The notes beneath the pieces are model-generated. The model searched no databases. It was not told the DNA's origin and worked only from the letters and a program-made list of their open reading frames with translations. Shown piece after piece: positions 29,035 through 36,671 of a stretch of DNA of 64,000 nucleotides. Both the position numbers and the translations under genes were made by a program. The first letter of the stretch is position 1; each line of letters begins with the position of its first letter. The stretch spans positions 1,302,001 to 1,366,000 of the forward strand of contig NZ_RBKU01000001.1 in assembly GCF_003633615.1 (NCBI RefSeq). The letters run 5' to 3'. The DNA is from Mucilaginibacter gracilis (GTDB lineage Bacteria; Bacteroidota; Bacteroidia; Sphingobacteriales; Sphingobacteriaceae).

Positions 29035-29049
29035 TGCAACCGATTGTAT
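29034..29049. promoter_or_regulatory. Near-palindromic operator at the PUL 2 SusC promoter
   Basis: ATGCAACCGATTGTAT, or ATACAATCGGTTGCAT on minus, is symmetric at 12 of 16 positions around a central CG and abuts the -33 TTTG. It differs by one base from 53658-53673 in the PUL 3 control region. A central CG with outward TTGCA/TTGTA arms is typical of LacI-family operators, but no classical LacI gene is present in the window. Confidence 0.6.
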
Positions 29050-29194
29050 TTTTTAGAATTATAAAAAAAATCAAGAAATTGTCTGCTTAAATGATAAATA
29101 ATGAGTGGATAATTTATCAGAAAAGAAAAAAATAAAGACAAAAGCAGACTTAAATAGCTAAAAACTTCCAAAATATGAAACTCTTAGTCCCATT

Positions 29195-29213
29195 TAAATT
29201 TGTCAGTATTTAT
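29195..29213 (+). promoter_or_regulatory. -7-like element with candidate DeoR operator for the isomerase/ABC operon
   Basis: TAAATTTG (29195-29202) fits the TAnnTTTG consensus and is followed at once by TCAGTATTTAT, exactly as at the deoR promoter. The -33 position is weak (TATG at 29174-29177, 17-bp spacing). It lies about 150 bp upstream of the isomerase ATG, implying a long leader. Confidence 0.6.
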
Positions 29214-29361
29214 CTATTTCTTCTTTTATTTTCTATTTTAGCCCTGTAAATGATTATAATGGTATTTACAAGTTGCATAAACATCAAAAAAACTATTCAA
29301 CCCGAACTATACTGAACCGCGTTGTTCAGATTTTTACAAAACGATCAGAAATATTAAAAAT

Positions 29362-30771
29362 ATGAGTAATAAAGCAACATTAGGGGTAATTATAGGTAAT
29401 CGTGATTTTTTTCCGGACAGGTTGGTTTCTGAAGCCCGTGCCGATATTATTGCCCTTTTTACCCAACTGAACATTAATGCCATTATGCTGGGCGATACCG
29501 AATCAAAACTTGGCGGTGTTGAAACCTTTAAAGATGCCCAGAAATGTGCCGATTTATTCAAAAAACATCGTGAAGAGATTACAGGTATCATGGTATTCCT
29601 GCCAAATTTTGGCGATGAAAAAGGTGTTGCAGATACCATTAAATTGTCAGGATTAAACGTTCCGGTGCTGATTCAGGCCTACCCCGATGATCTGAATAAA
29701 CTGGATGTAGCACGCCGCCGCGATTCATGGTGCGGTAAAATTTCGGTTTGCAACAACCTTTACCAGTACGGCATCAAATACACCCTAACCGATGATCACG
29801 TCACTCATCCGAGCGACCCCCAATTTATCGCCAACCTAAAAGATTTTGTGGCCATTTGCCGCGTAGTTAAAGGTTTACGCAGTGTTCGCATTGGCGCTAT
29901 TGGTGCCAGGCCGGGAGCTTTTAATACCGTTCGCTACAGCGAGAAGATATTACAGCGTAACGGCATTACCGTAACCACTGCCGACCTGAGTGAGATTTTA
30001 GGCAAAGCCGACAAGTTAACGGCAGAACACCCCGAAGTACAGGCGCACTTAAATAAGATAAATGCTTATGCGCCTAAAGGCCTCACGCCCGACGATGCGA
30101 TGATACAAATAGCCAAACTGGACGTAGTGCTTAACCAGTTTATGGACGAGCATGCATTGGATGCAACAGCCATACAATGCTGGACATCGCTACAGCAAAA
30201 TTACGGCTGCAACGTTTGTACCAGCATGAGCATTATGAGCGAGAATATGCTGCCAAGTGCCTGCGAGGTTGATGTTACCGGAACATTAACCATGTATGCC
30301 ATGCAACTGGCATCGGGTTCGCCAAGTGCGCTGGTAGATTGGAATAACAACTATGCTGATGACCCTAATAAATGTGTGCTGTTTCATTGCGGTAACTGGG
30401 CAAAATCTTTTCTGCCGGATATTCAGATCAGCACCGCCCCTATTTTGGGTACTACCGTTGGTGTAGAAAATACTTACGGCGCTCTGGATGGCCGCACCCC
30501 GGCATCGCCGTTAACCTACGGCCGAATCAGTACCGATGATCCTAAAGGCATCATCAAAGTTTACCTTGGCGAAGGCGAACTGACCGACGACGCGTTAAAC
30601 ACCTTTGGTAACCGCGCTGTAGCGGAGATACCTGATCTGCAAAGTTTGATGCAATACGTTTGCCGCAACGGTTTTGAGCACCACGTGGTAATGAACGCTT
30701 CAAAAACAGCCGGCATATTAAAAGAGGCATTAGGCAATTACATGGGCTGGGAAATTTACGAACACAAGTAA
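29362..30771 (+). CDS. L-fucose/L-arabinose isomerase-family protein (sugar isomerase)
   Basis: A 469-residue cytoplasmic protein of the broad L-fucose/L-arabinose isomerase family (COG2407-like), with no signal peptide. Features include GVIIGNRDFFPDRLV at the N-terminus, VLIQAYPDD, VRIGAIGARPGAFNTVRYSEKIL, and SENMLPSACEVDVTG, which holds acidic residues suitable for the metal site. It also has LFHCGNWAKSF and MNASKTAGILKEAL near the end. The family interconverts aldoses and ketoses at a divalent metal. Here it is the first gene of an operon with a split transketolase, an ABC importer and an FGGY kinase. It is therefore the likely first step after import, for example D-apiose to D-apulose. 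As I recall, published D-apiose isomerases belong to a different fold family, so the substrate is open. Confidence 0.82.
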   Translation: MSNKATLGVIIGNRDFFPDRLVSEARADIIALFTQLNINAIMLGDTESKLGGVETFKDAQKCADLFKKHREEITGIMVFLPNFGDEKGVADTIKLSGLNVPVLIQAYPDDLNKLDVARRRDSWCGKISVCNNLYQYGIKYTLTDDHVTHPSDPQFIANLKDFVAICRVVKGLRSVRIGAIGARPGAFNTVRYSEKILQRNGITVTTADLSEILGKADKLTAEHPEVQAHLNKINAYAPKGLTPDDAMIQIAKLDVVLNQFMDEHALDATAIQCWTSLQQNYGCNVCTSMSIMSENMLPSACEVDVTGTLTMYAMQLASGSPSALVDWNNNYADDPNKCVLFHCGNWAKSFLPDIQISTAPILGTTVGVENTYGALDGRTPASPLTYGRISTDDPKGIIKVYLGEGELTDDALNTFGNRAVAEIPDLQSLMQYVCRNGFEHHVVMNASKTAGILKEALGNYMGWEIYEHK

Positions 30772-30772
30772 A

Positions 30773-31597
30773 ATGACAGACAAAGAGTTAAAAGAAAAAT
30801 CAGTTGGGTATCGTAAAAAGATCCTCAAATATATTGTAGGCGCCAATGCCGGGCACACGGGTGGCAGCCTATCGTGCATTGATGTGTTGAACGTTTTGTA
30901 TAACGATGTGCTGAATGTGAGTCCGGATAATTTTACTTCGCCGGATCGCGACCGTTACATCCAGAGCAAGGGCCATTGTGTTGAAGCGCTTTTTGTGGTA
31001 CTGGCCGACAAAGGCTTCTTCCCGGAAACGGATCTTGAAACATTATGCAAATATAAATCCCATTACATAGGCCATCCTACTAAAAAGGTACATGGCGTTG
31101 AGCAAAATACAGGCGCTTTGGGGCACGGGTTACCAATTGCTGCCGGTGTTGCGCTTGCCGCGAAACTGGATAAAAAAGACTATCGTGTTTTTACCCTTTT
31201 GGGGGACGGTGAACTGCCCGAAGGTTCAAACTGGGAGGCGGCTTTAACAGCTTCGCATTACAAGTTGGATAACCTTTGCGCCATCATCGATAACAATAAA
31301 CTGCAAATTACAGGTACTAATGCCGAGGTATGTAATACTGACCCGCTTGACGCCAAGTTTGAAAGCTTTGGATGGGCCGTAAAACAGGTTGACGGACACG
31401 ATATTCATGCGTTGCGCGAGGCATTTGCCAGTATGCCTTTTGAGCCGGGAAAACCTAACCTGATTATAGCCCATACCATTAAAGGTAAAGGCATCAGCTT
31501 TATGGAAAACTCGGTAAAGTGGCACCACGGTGTACCTAACCACGAACAATATCAAAGCGCCATGACCGAACTGGATGTGGCACTCACCAACATTTAA
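30773..31597 (+). CDS. Transketolase N-terminal subunit
   Basis: A 274-residue protein matching the thiamine-diphosphate-binding half of transketolase. It contains GANAGHTGGSLSCIDVL, SKGHCVEALFVVLAD and GALGHGLPIAAGVALAAK. The TPP/Mg motif runs LLGDGELPEGSNWEAAL to IDNNKLQ, and VKWHHGVPN is near the end. It begins 1 bp after the isomerase stop and overlaps the next gene, so the two halves are probably made in equal amounts. Split transketolases of this kind often act in specialised pentose pathways. In D-apiose catabolism, the pair AptA/AptB converts apulose 4-phosphate plus glyceraldehyde 3-phosphate to xylulose 5-phosphate plus dihydroxyacetone phosphate. Here that role is inferred from context. 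Confidence 0.9.
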   Translation: MTDKELKEKSVGYRKKILKYIVGANAGHTGGSLSCIDVLNVLYNDVLNVSPDNFTSPDRDRYIQSKGHCVEALFVVLADKGFFPETDLETLCKYKSHYIGHPTKKVHGVEQNTGALGHGLPIAAGVALAAKLDKKDYRVFTLLGDGELPEGSNWEAALTASHYKLDNLCAIIDNNKLQITGTNAEVCNTDPLDAKFESFGWAVKQVDGHDIHALREAFASMPFEPGKPNLIIAHTIKGKGISFMENSVKWHHGVPNHEQYQSAMTELDVALTNI

Positions 31598-32570
31598 TAC
31601 CACGAACTTGGGAACAGTTATAAAAAATACTTCGGCTAACGCCAAACCAAACCAGGATGTTTTTGCGGCTACCTTATTAAAGCTTGCCGAAACTGATAAA
31701 GATATTATTGCCGTTACCAGCGATTCGCGCGGTTCGGGCAAGCTGGTTGCATTCGGGCAGCAATTGCCCGAGCAGATTGTAGAGATAGGCATTGCCGAGC
31801 AAAACCTGGTAGGCGTTGCCGCCGGATTGGCTTCGGCAGGTAAAAAAGCATTCGCGGTATCACCAGCTTGTTTTTTAACCGCTAGAGCTTTGGAGCAGAT
31901 CAAAAACGATGTTTGTTACTCAGATAATCCTGTAAGGTTAATTGGCATTAGCGCCGGTGTAAGTTACGGAGCATTGGGAACAACGCACCACAGTCTGCAC
32001 GATTTTGCCGTACTGCGCGCCATCAATAATATTACCATTGTAGTACCTGCCGATAATTTTGAAACCGAGCAAGCTGTAAAATTGGCTGCACAAAGCACCA
32101 AGCCAGTTTACCTGCGCTTCGGTAAAAAACCAATGCCTCTTTTAACCGAAGATGAGAATATTGGTTTTGAGTTTGGCAAAGGCAGGGTGGTGAAAAATGG
32201 CGGCGATATAACAATCATCGCCAACGGCGAAACCGTTTACCCAGCCCTGTTAGCCGCGCAAAAGCTGGAAGAATCGGGCATATTGGCAACGGTAGTGAGC
32301 ATGCATACCATTAAACCTTTAGACGTAACATTGATTGCACAGTTAGCTTCTGAAACAAAAGCCATTATAACGGTGGAGGAGCACATGATCAATGGCGGTT
32401 TAGGTGAGGCCTGCGCATCCTACTTATTACAAAGTGGACACAAAAAGCCTTTTAAAATCATGGGCATCCCTGACGAGTACACCGTTACGGGCTCTCAGGT
32501 TGAGATATTGAACCACTACGGAATTTCGGCAGATGGGATTGCCGATCAAGCCATTAAACTACTATCATAA
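31575..32570 (+). CDS. Transketolase C-terminal subunit
   Basis: The pyrimidine-binding and C-terminal domains of transketolase in up to 331 residues. Key stretches are DIIAVTSDSRGSGKL, the catalytic-Glu motif VEIGIAEQNLVGVAAGLA, TTHHSLHDFAVLRAI, VPADNFETEQAV, and YLRFGKKPMPLL. The region TIIANGETVYPALLAA and KAIITVEEHMINGGLG form the last domain. The ATG at 31575 overlaps the N-subunit gene by 23 bp and gives a poorly conserved leader of about 10 residues. An in-frame TTG near 31608 just before GTVIKNTS is an alternative start. Together with the preceding gene it makes a complete enzyme. Confidence 0.9.
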   Translation: MWHSPTFNTTNLGTVIKNTSANAKPNQDVFAATLLKLAETDKDIIAVTSDSRGSGKLVAFGQQLPEQIVEIGIAEQNLVGVAAGLASAGKKAFAVSPACFLTARALEQIKNDVCYSDNPVRLIGISAGVSYGALGTTHHSLHDFAVLRAINNITIVVPADNFETEQAVKLAAQSTKPVYLRFGKKPMPLLTEDENIGFEFGKGRVVKNGGDITIIANGETVYPALLAAQKLEESGILATVVSMHTIKPLDVTLIAQLASETKAIITVEEHMINGGLGEACASYLLQSGHKKPFKIMGIPDEYTVTGSQVEILNHYGISADGIADQAIKLLS

Positions 32571-32626
32571 GGAAACTGATAAACAAAGAAGAATACCAAT
32601 AATGAAACTTAGATTATATCATTTGA

Positions 32627-33565
32627 ATGAGAAGATTAACACTGTTATTGTTATTTATGCTGGCTTTTGCCGGCTGTAAGGATAATTCAAAATCGGCCAA
32701 AGCCAAAAAGGTAGCGGTTATTGTATCTACACTCAATAATCCCTGGTTTGTGTTTTTAGCGCAAACAGCTTCGGCGCAAGCTAAAAGTTTGGGTTACGAA
32801 ACCAAGATCTTTGATTCGCAAAACAACACCGCTACCGAAACCGATAACTTTGAAAATGCCATCGCCGCTGGCTATGGCGCTATCCTGTTCAATCCTACAG
32901 ATGCCAATGGCTCTGTAGTCAATGTAAATAAAGCCAAAGCAGCCGGTGTAGCAGTTTTTTGCATGGACAGGGAGGTGAACTCTGCCACCGGACCAACATC
33001 GCAGATCTTATCTGATAGTTATTCAGGCTGTGTGAACCTTGGTAAATACTTTGTGAAGCAAATGCGCAAAAAAGGCAAATATGTTGAGATACTAGGCATT
33101 GTTGCCGATAACAACACCTGGAATCGCTCTAAAGGATTCCACAGCGTGGTTGATTATTACCCCGGCTTACAAATGGTAGCCCAGCAAAGTGCCGATTTTG
33201 ACCGCAATAAAGGTCTGGAAGTAATGGAATCCATCTTACAGGCACACCCTGATATCGATGGTGTGTTCTGCGGGAACGATGCCATGGCCATGGGTGCCTA
33301 CCAGGCTTTAGCTGCAGCAGGCAAAGCTAACAAAGTAAAAGTAATGGGTTTTGATGGCGCTGAAGATGCTATACAAGGCATTAAGGATGGAAAGATATTG
33401 GCTACCGCGATGCAGTTCCCTAAGGTGATGGCGCAAACTGCTGCCAATTACGCCGATGAATATTTTAAGGGTAAGCGAGACTTCCCGAAAAAGATTCAGG
33501 TTGGAGTAGAGATGGTAACCGGTAAAAACGTATCTGATTACATAGCCTACGGTAAAAAGAATTAA
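32627..33565 (+). CDS. RbsB-like ABC-transporter substrate-binding lipoprotein
   Basis: A 312-residue periplasmic-binding protein of the ribose/galactose class (peripla_BP_4). The signal peptide has lipobox LAFAGCKDN, so it is membrane-anchored. The positions that contact ribose in E. coli RbsB appear conserved in order: LNNPWF, FCMDR, WNRSKG, CGNDAMAMG, GFDGAED and MQFP. The ligand is thus probably a small furanose- or pentose-like sugar such as ribose, D-apiose or a ketopentose. It starts 56 bp after the transketolase and is followed by the other transporter parts at 3-9 bp spacing. ABC sugar importers of this kind are unusual in Bacteroidota PULs, which mostly use secondary transporters. 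Confidence 0.92.
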   Translation: MRRLTLLLLFMLAFAGCKDNSKSAKAKKVAVIVSTLNNPWFVFLAQTASAQAKSLGYETKIFDSQNNTATETDNFENAIAAGYGAILFNPTDANGSVVNVNKAKAAGVAVFCMDREVNSATGPTSQILSDSYSGCVNLGKYFVKQMRKKGKYVEILGIVADNNTWNRSKGFHSVVDYYPGLQMVAQQSADFDRNKGLEVMESILQAHPDIDGVFCGNDAMAMGAYQALAAAGKANKVKVMGFDGAEDAIQGIKDGKILATAMQFPKVMAQTAANYADEYFKGKRDFPKKIQVGVEMVTGKNVSDYIAYGKKN

Positions 33566-33568
33566 GCC

Positions 33569-34186
33569 ATGAGAAAGGAAATCAAATATGCCATCTGGTT
33601 CGTGATCATTATTTTTATAGGTTATAACTCGGTTTATTTCCGTAAGTTGAGCGAGTTAAAAGCCACCGGAAAAACATTTAACGCTGTTGCTTACGCGCAA
33701 GACCTGCTGACTAATAAACTACCCGCCGTTACAGAAAAGGCTATTACGCTTGATGAATTAATTACGCAACTTAAAGTATCACCGGCTAACACTTTTGCCG
33801 AAAACGGTCATGTCCTCTCTATAGGCAGCACCAAATTTTTCATGGTGAAAGGCACGGGCACCATTACTGATATGGACGATAGCGATGTGAAGCTTTCAAC
33901 CATAGCACATAACGATTTCCAAATAGCTACCGAGTTTGTATTTGGCAATGCCATTCGTGATGCCTCGGGTTTGGTTGATCTGAACGATTTTACCAATACA
34001 GTAGATCTGAGCAATATTTCTTCGGAAATCAATAAGATCATCCGCGCTAAGGTGATCCCACCATTTAAATCGGCAGCTAAAAAAGGCGATAAGATTGAGT
34101 TTACAGGCGCCGTAGAACTTAATCAGGCACATCTAAACCTAAACGATATTGAGATGCTCCCTGTATCTCTAAAAATAATTCCTTAA
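33569..34186 (+). CDS. DUF2291-family protein, ABC-importer partner
   Basis: A 205-residue protein with one N-terminal membrane segment (IKYAIWFVIIIFIGYNSVYF) and a soluble periplasmic domain. It contains NAVAYAQDLLTNKLPAV, FFMVKGTGTITDMDDSDV, IATEFVFGNAIRDASGL and VIPPFKSAAKKGDKIEFTGAVEL, characteristic of DUF2291. This family is typically encoded between a sugar-binding protein and its ATPase and permease, as here (3 bp and 4 bp spacing). It has an uncleaved anchor rather than a lipobox. Its role is unknown; a helper for ligand delivery or transporter stability is a guess. Confidence 0.82.
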   Translation: MRKEIKYAIWFVIIIFIGYNSVYFRKLSELKATGKTFNAVAYAQDLLTNKLPAVTEKAITLDELITQLKVSPANTFAENGHVLSIGSTKFFMVKGTGTITDMDDSDVKLSTIAHNDFQIATEFVFGNAIRDASGLVDLNDFTNTVDLSNISSEINKIIRAKVIPPFKSAAKKGDKIEFTGAVELNQAHLNLNDIEMLPVSLKIIP

Positions 34187-34190
34187 GGTT

Positions 34191-35693
34191 ATGTTGATAG
34201 CAGATCATATCACCAAAAAATTCCCCGGCGTTATTGCTTTGCAGGATGTTTACATGGAGCTGCATCCCGGCAAGGTAAATGCGATACTGGGCGAGAACGG
34301 CGCGGGTAAATCTACGCTGATGAAAATCCTATCAGGCGTTTATTCTGAATACGAAGGCCGCATTTTATTACAGGATACCGAGGTAAACTTTGCTAATCCG
34401 CGCGAAGCACAGGGCGCGGGCATCGGCATTATTCACCAGGAGCTAAATTTAGTGCCCCACCTCAATATCACCGAGAATATATTCTTAGGACGCGAGTTAA
34501 CCAATAACTGGGGCATGCTGGATGGCAAGGCCATGAAAAACCGCACCCAATACCTTTTAGATAAACTGAAGCTGAAGGTTAGTCCGGATACGTTGATCTT
34601 TGATTTAAAGGTTGGTCAGCAGCAGGTGGTTGAAATTGCCAAGGCCCTGCTAACCGATTGCCAGGTTCTGATTATGGATGAACCAACTTCGGCCATTACC
34701 GAGAGCGAGGTTGAGGTATTGTTCGATATCATCAAAGAACTTCGCGATGAGAATAAGGTGATCGTATACATATCGCATAAGCTGGATGAGCTTTTTAAAA
34801 TAGCCGACCGTTACATTGTGCTTCGCGATGGCAAAACCATCGAATCGGGCGAGATGAAAGATATTAACCACGATACGCTGATCCATAAAATGGTTGGCCG
34901 CGAGATCAACGTCATTCGCAACAAAGGCTACAAAGCCACCGCCGGGCCTGTACTTACTGTACAAAATATTAACCTAAAACATCCTGAAAACCAAAAACGT
35001 GATCTGTTAAAGAACGTATCACTGCAACTTTGCCCCGGTGAGGTTTTGGGCATTTTCGGTTTAATGGGCGCCGGGCGTACCGAATTATTGGAAACCATTT
35101 TCGGTTTGCATAAGGCTCATACCGGTACTATCAGTATCCAACAGCAGGCAACAAAATTTAGATCGCCGGGCGAGGCTATGAAAGCCGGAATAGCTTTGGT
35201 ACCCGAAGACCGCAAGAAAGACGGCCTGGTATTGGGGTTGGATGTAAAAACCAATATTAGCATTACCACATTGGATAATCTGCAAAGCATGGGTTTGCTG
35301 AGCGATGGTAAAGAACAGGAACTGGCGAAAAGATATATCGATTCGCTCAAGATCAAAACACCGTCGGCTAATCAGATCACCAAAAACCTGAGTGGTGGTA
35401 ACCAGCAAAAAATAGTACTGGCTAAATGCCTGGCTACCCAGCCTATTGTGCTGATGCTGGACGAGCCAACGCGTGGTATTGATATCAACGCCAAAAACGA
35501 GATTTACAAACTGATATTAGAACTGGCTGCAGCGGGTATGGGCATCATTATGGTATCATCCGAATTGCCGGAGATACTCGCCATATCCGATCGCATCCTG
35601 GTAATGGCCGAAGGCAGCATTACTGCCGAATTTAAAGCCGCCGATGCATCCGAAGATAACATCCTGAAAGCAGCCATTCCTAAAAACCTATAA
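34191..35693 (+). CDS. RbsA/MglA-like ABC transporter ATPase (two nucleotide-binding domains)
   Basis: A 500-residue cytoplasmic ATPase with two tandem ABC domains, the normal size for the RbsA/MglA class. The first domain has Walker A GENGAGKSTLMK, a signature region LKVGQQQVVEIAKAL and Walker B VLIMDEPTSAI. The second has the usual degenerate Walker A FGLMGAGRTELLE, the signature NLSGGNQQKIVLAKC and Walker B VLMLDEPTRGID. The EDRKKDGLVL motif between them is typical. It powers import of the sugar bound by the upstream lipoprotein through the permease 9 bp downstream. Confidence 0.95.
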   Translation: MLIADHITKKFPGVIALQDVYMELHPGKVNAILGENGAGKSTLMKILSGVYSEYEGRILLQDTEVNFANPREAQGAGIGIIHQELNLVPHLNITENIFLGRELTNNWGMLDGKAMKNRTQYLLDKLKLKVSPDTLIFDLKVGQQQVVEIAKALLTDCQVLIMDEPTSAITESEVEVLFDIIKELRDENKVIVYISHKLDELFKIADRYIVLRDGKTIESGEMKDINHDTLIHKMVGREINVIRNKGYKATAGPVLTVQNINLKHPENQKRDLLKNVSLQLCPGEVLGIFGLMGAGRTELLETIFGLHKAHTGTISIQQQATKFRSPGEAMKAGIALVPEDRKKDGLVLGLDVKTNISITTLDNLQSMGLLSDGKEQELAKRYIDSLKIKTPSANQITKNLSGGNQQKIVLAKCLATQPIVLMLDEPTRGIDINAKNEIYKLILELAAAGMGIIMVSSELPEILAISDRILVMAEGSITAEFKAADASEDNILKAAIPKNL

Positions 35694-35702
35694 CAAACTT
35701 AA

Positions 35703-36671
35703 ATGACCTTGAATCGCCAACATTTCGCCAAATTCCAATCGCTTATAGCGCTTGTGGTTTTGTGCATCGTATTGAGTTGCCTGTCGGATAAGTTCCTAAC
35801 CGTAGATAACGGCTGGAACGTAATGCGCCAAATATCTGTTAACATTTGTATAGCCGTAGGGATGACACTGGTTGTATTAACCTCGGGAATCGACTTATCC
35901 GTAGGATCGGTATTGGCCCTTTGCGGCGCTATTACGGCAGGACTGATGAAAAATGGTATTGAAGTGCATTCGAGTAACCTCTACATCGGTTTCACATTGT
36001 TGGGCGCTATCCTTGCGGGATTATTTACCGGCGCAGGTGTGGGCGCATTTAACGGCTTTGCCATCACACGTTTCAAAGTGCCACCATTTGTGGCTACACT
36101 GGCCATGCTCACTATTGCAAGGGGCTTAACCTTGTTATGGACACAGGGCTTTCCGATCTCTGTATTCGGCGAAAAATTCGGTTACATCGGTACCGGCTGG
36201 TTTTTAGGTATACCGGTTCCGGTTTGGATCTCGGCTATTGTTGTTTTAACAGCGGTTGTTATCACGATGAAAACTCCGTTGGGCCGATATATTTATGCCA
36301 TTGGCGGTAACGAAAATGCGGCTAAATTATCAGGCATCAACATCAGCAAAGTCAAGATCATCGTTTACAGCATGGCCGGAGCACTGGCCGCCGTGGGTGG
36401 TTTGATCGTCACTTCAAGATTGGATTCTGCTCAGCCAAATGCCGGTATTAGTTACGAACTGGACGCTATCGCAGCTGTGGTGATTGGCGGCACTTCCTTA
36501 TCGGGAGGCAAAGGCACCATTTGGGGAACCGTGCTTGGCGCAGTTATCATTGGTGTGCTTAACAATGGACTGGTATTGCTTAACGTATCGCCTTTTTGGC
36601 AGCAGGTGGTTAAAGGCGGCGTAATTTTACTCGCCGTGATTATTGACAAGGCTAATTCTAAATCCGAGTGA
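35703..36671 (+). CDS. RbsC-like ABC transporter permease
   Basis: A 322-residue integral membrane permease of the branched-chain/ribose type. Eight to ten hydrophobic segments are visible, beginning SLIALVVLCIVLSCLS. The family stretches TLVVLTSGIDLSVGSVLAL, FNGFAITRFKVPPFVATLAML, YIYAIGGNENAAKLSGI (cytoplasmic loop contacting the ATPase) and AVVIGGTSLSGGKGTIWGT are all present. As usual for this class it forms a homodimer. Its stop codon overlaps the possible starts of the sugar kinase gene. Confidence 0.95.
   Translation: MTLNRQHFAKFQSLIALVVLCIVLSCLSDKFLTVDNGWNVMRQISVNICIAVGMTLVVLTSGIDLSVGSVLALCGAITAGLMKNGIEVHSSNLYIGFTLLGAILAGLFTGAGVGAFNGFAITRFKVPPFVATLAMLTIARGLTLLWTQGFPISVFGEKFGYIGTGWFLGIPVPVWISAIVVLTAVVITMKTPLGRYIYAIGGNENAAKLSGINISKVKIIVYSMAGALAAVGGLIVTSRLDSAQPNAGISYELDAIAAVVIGGTSLSGGKGTIWGTVLGAVIIGVLNNGLVLLNVSPFWQQVVKGGVILLAVIIDKANSKSE

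Noticed and set aside
31244-31903. 219-residue minus-strand open frame
   Set aside because: Antisense to both transketolase subunit genes, whose TPP and Glu motifs are clear on plus.
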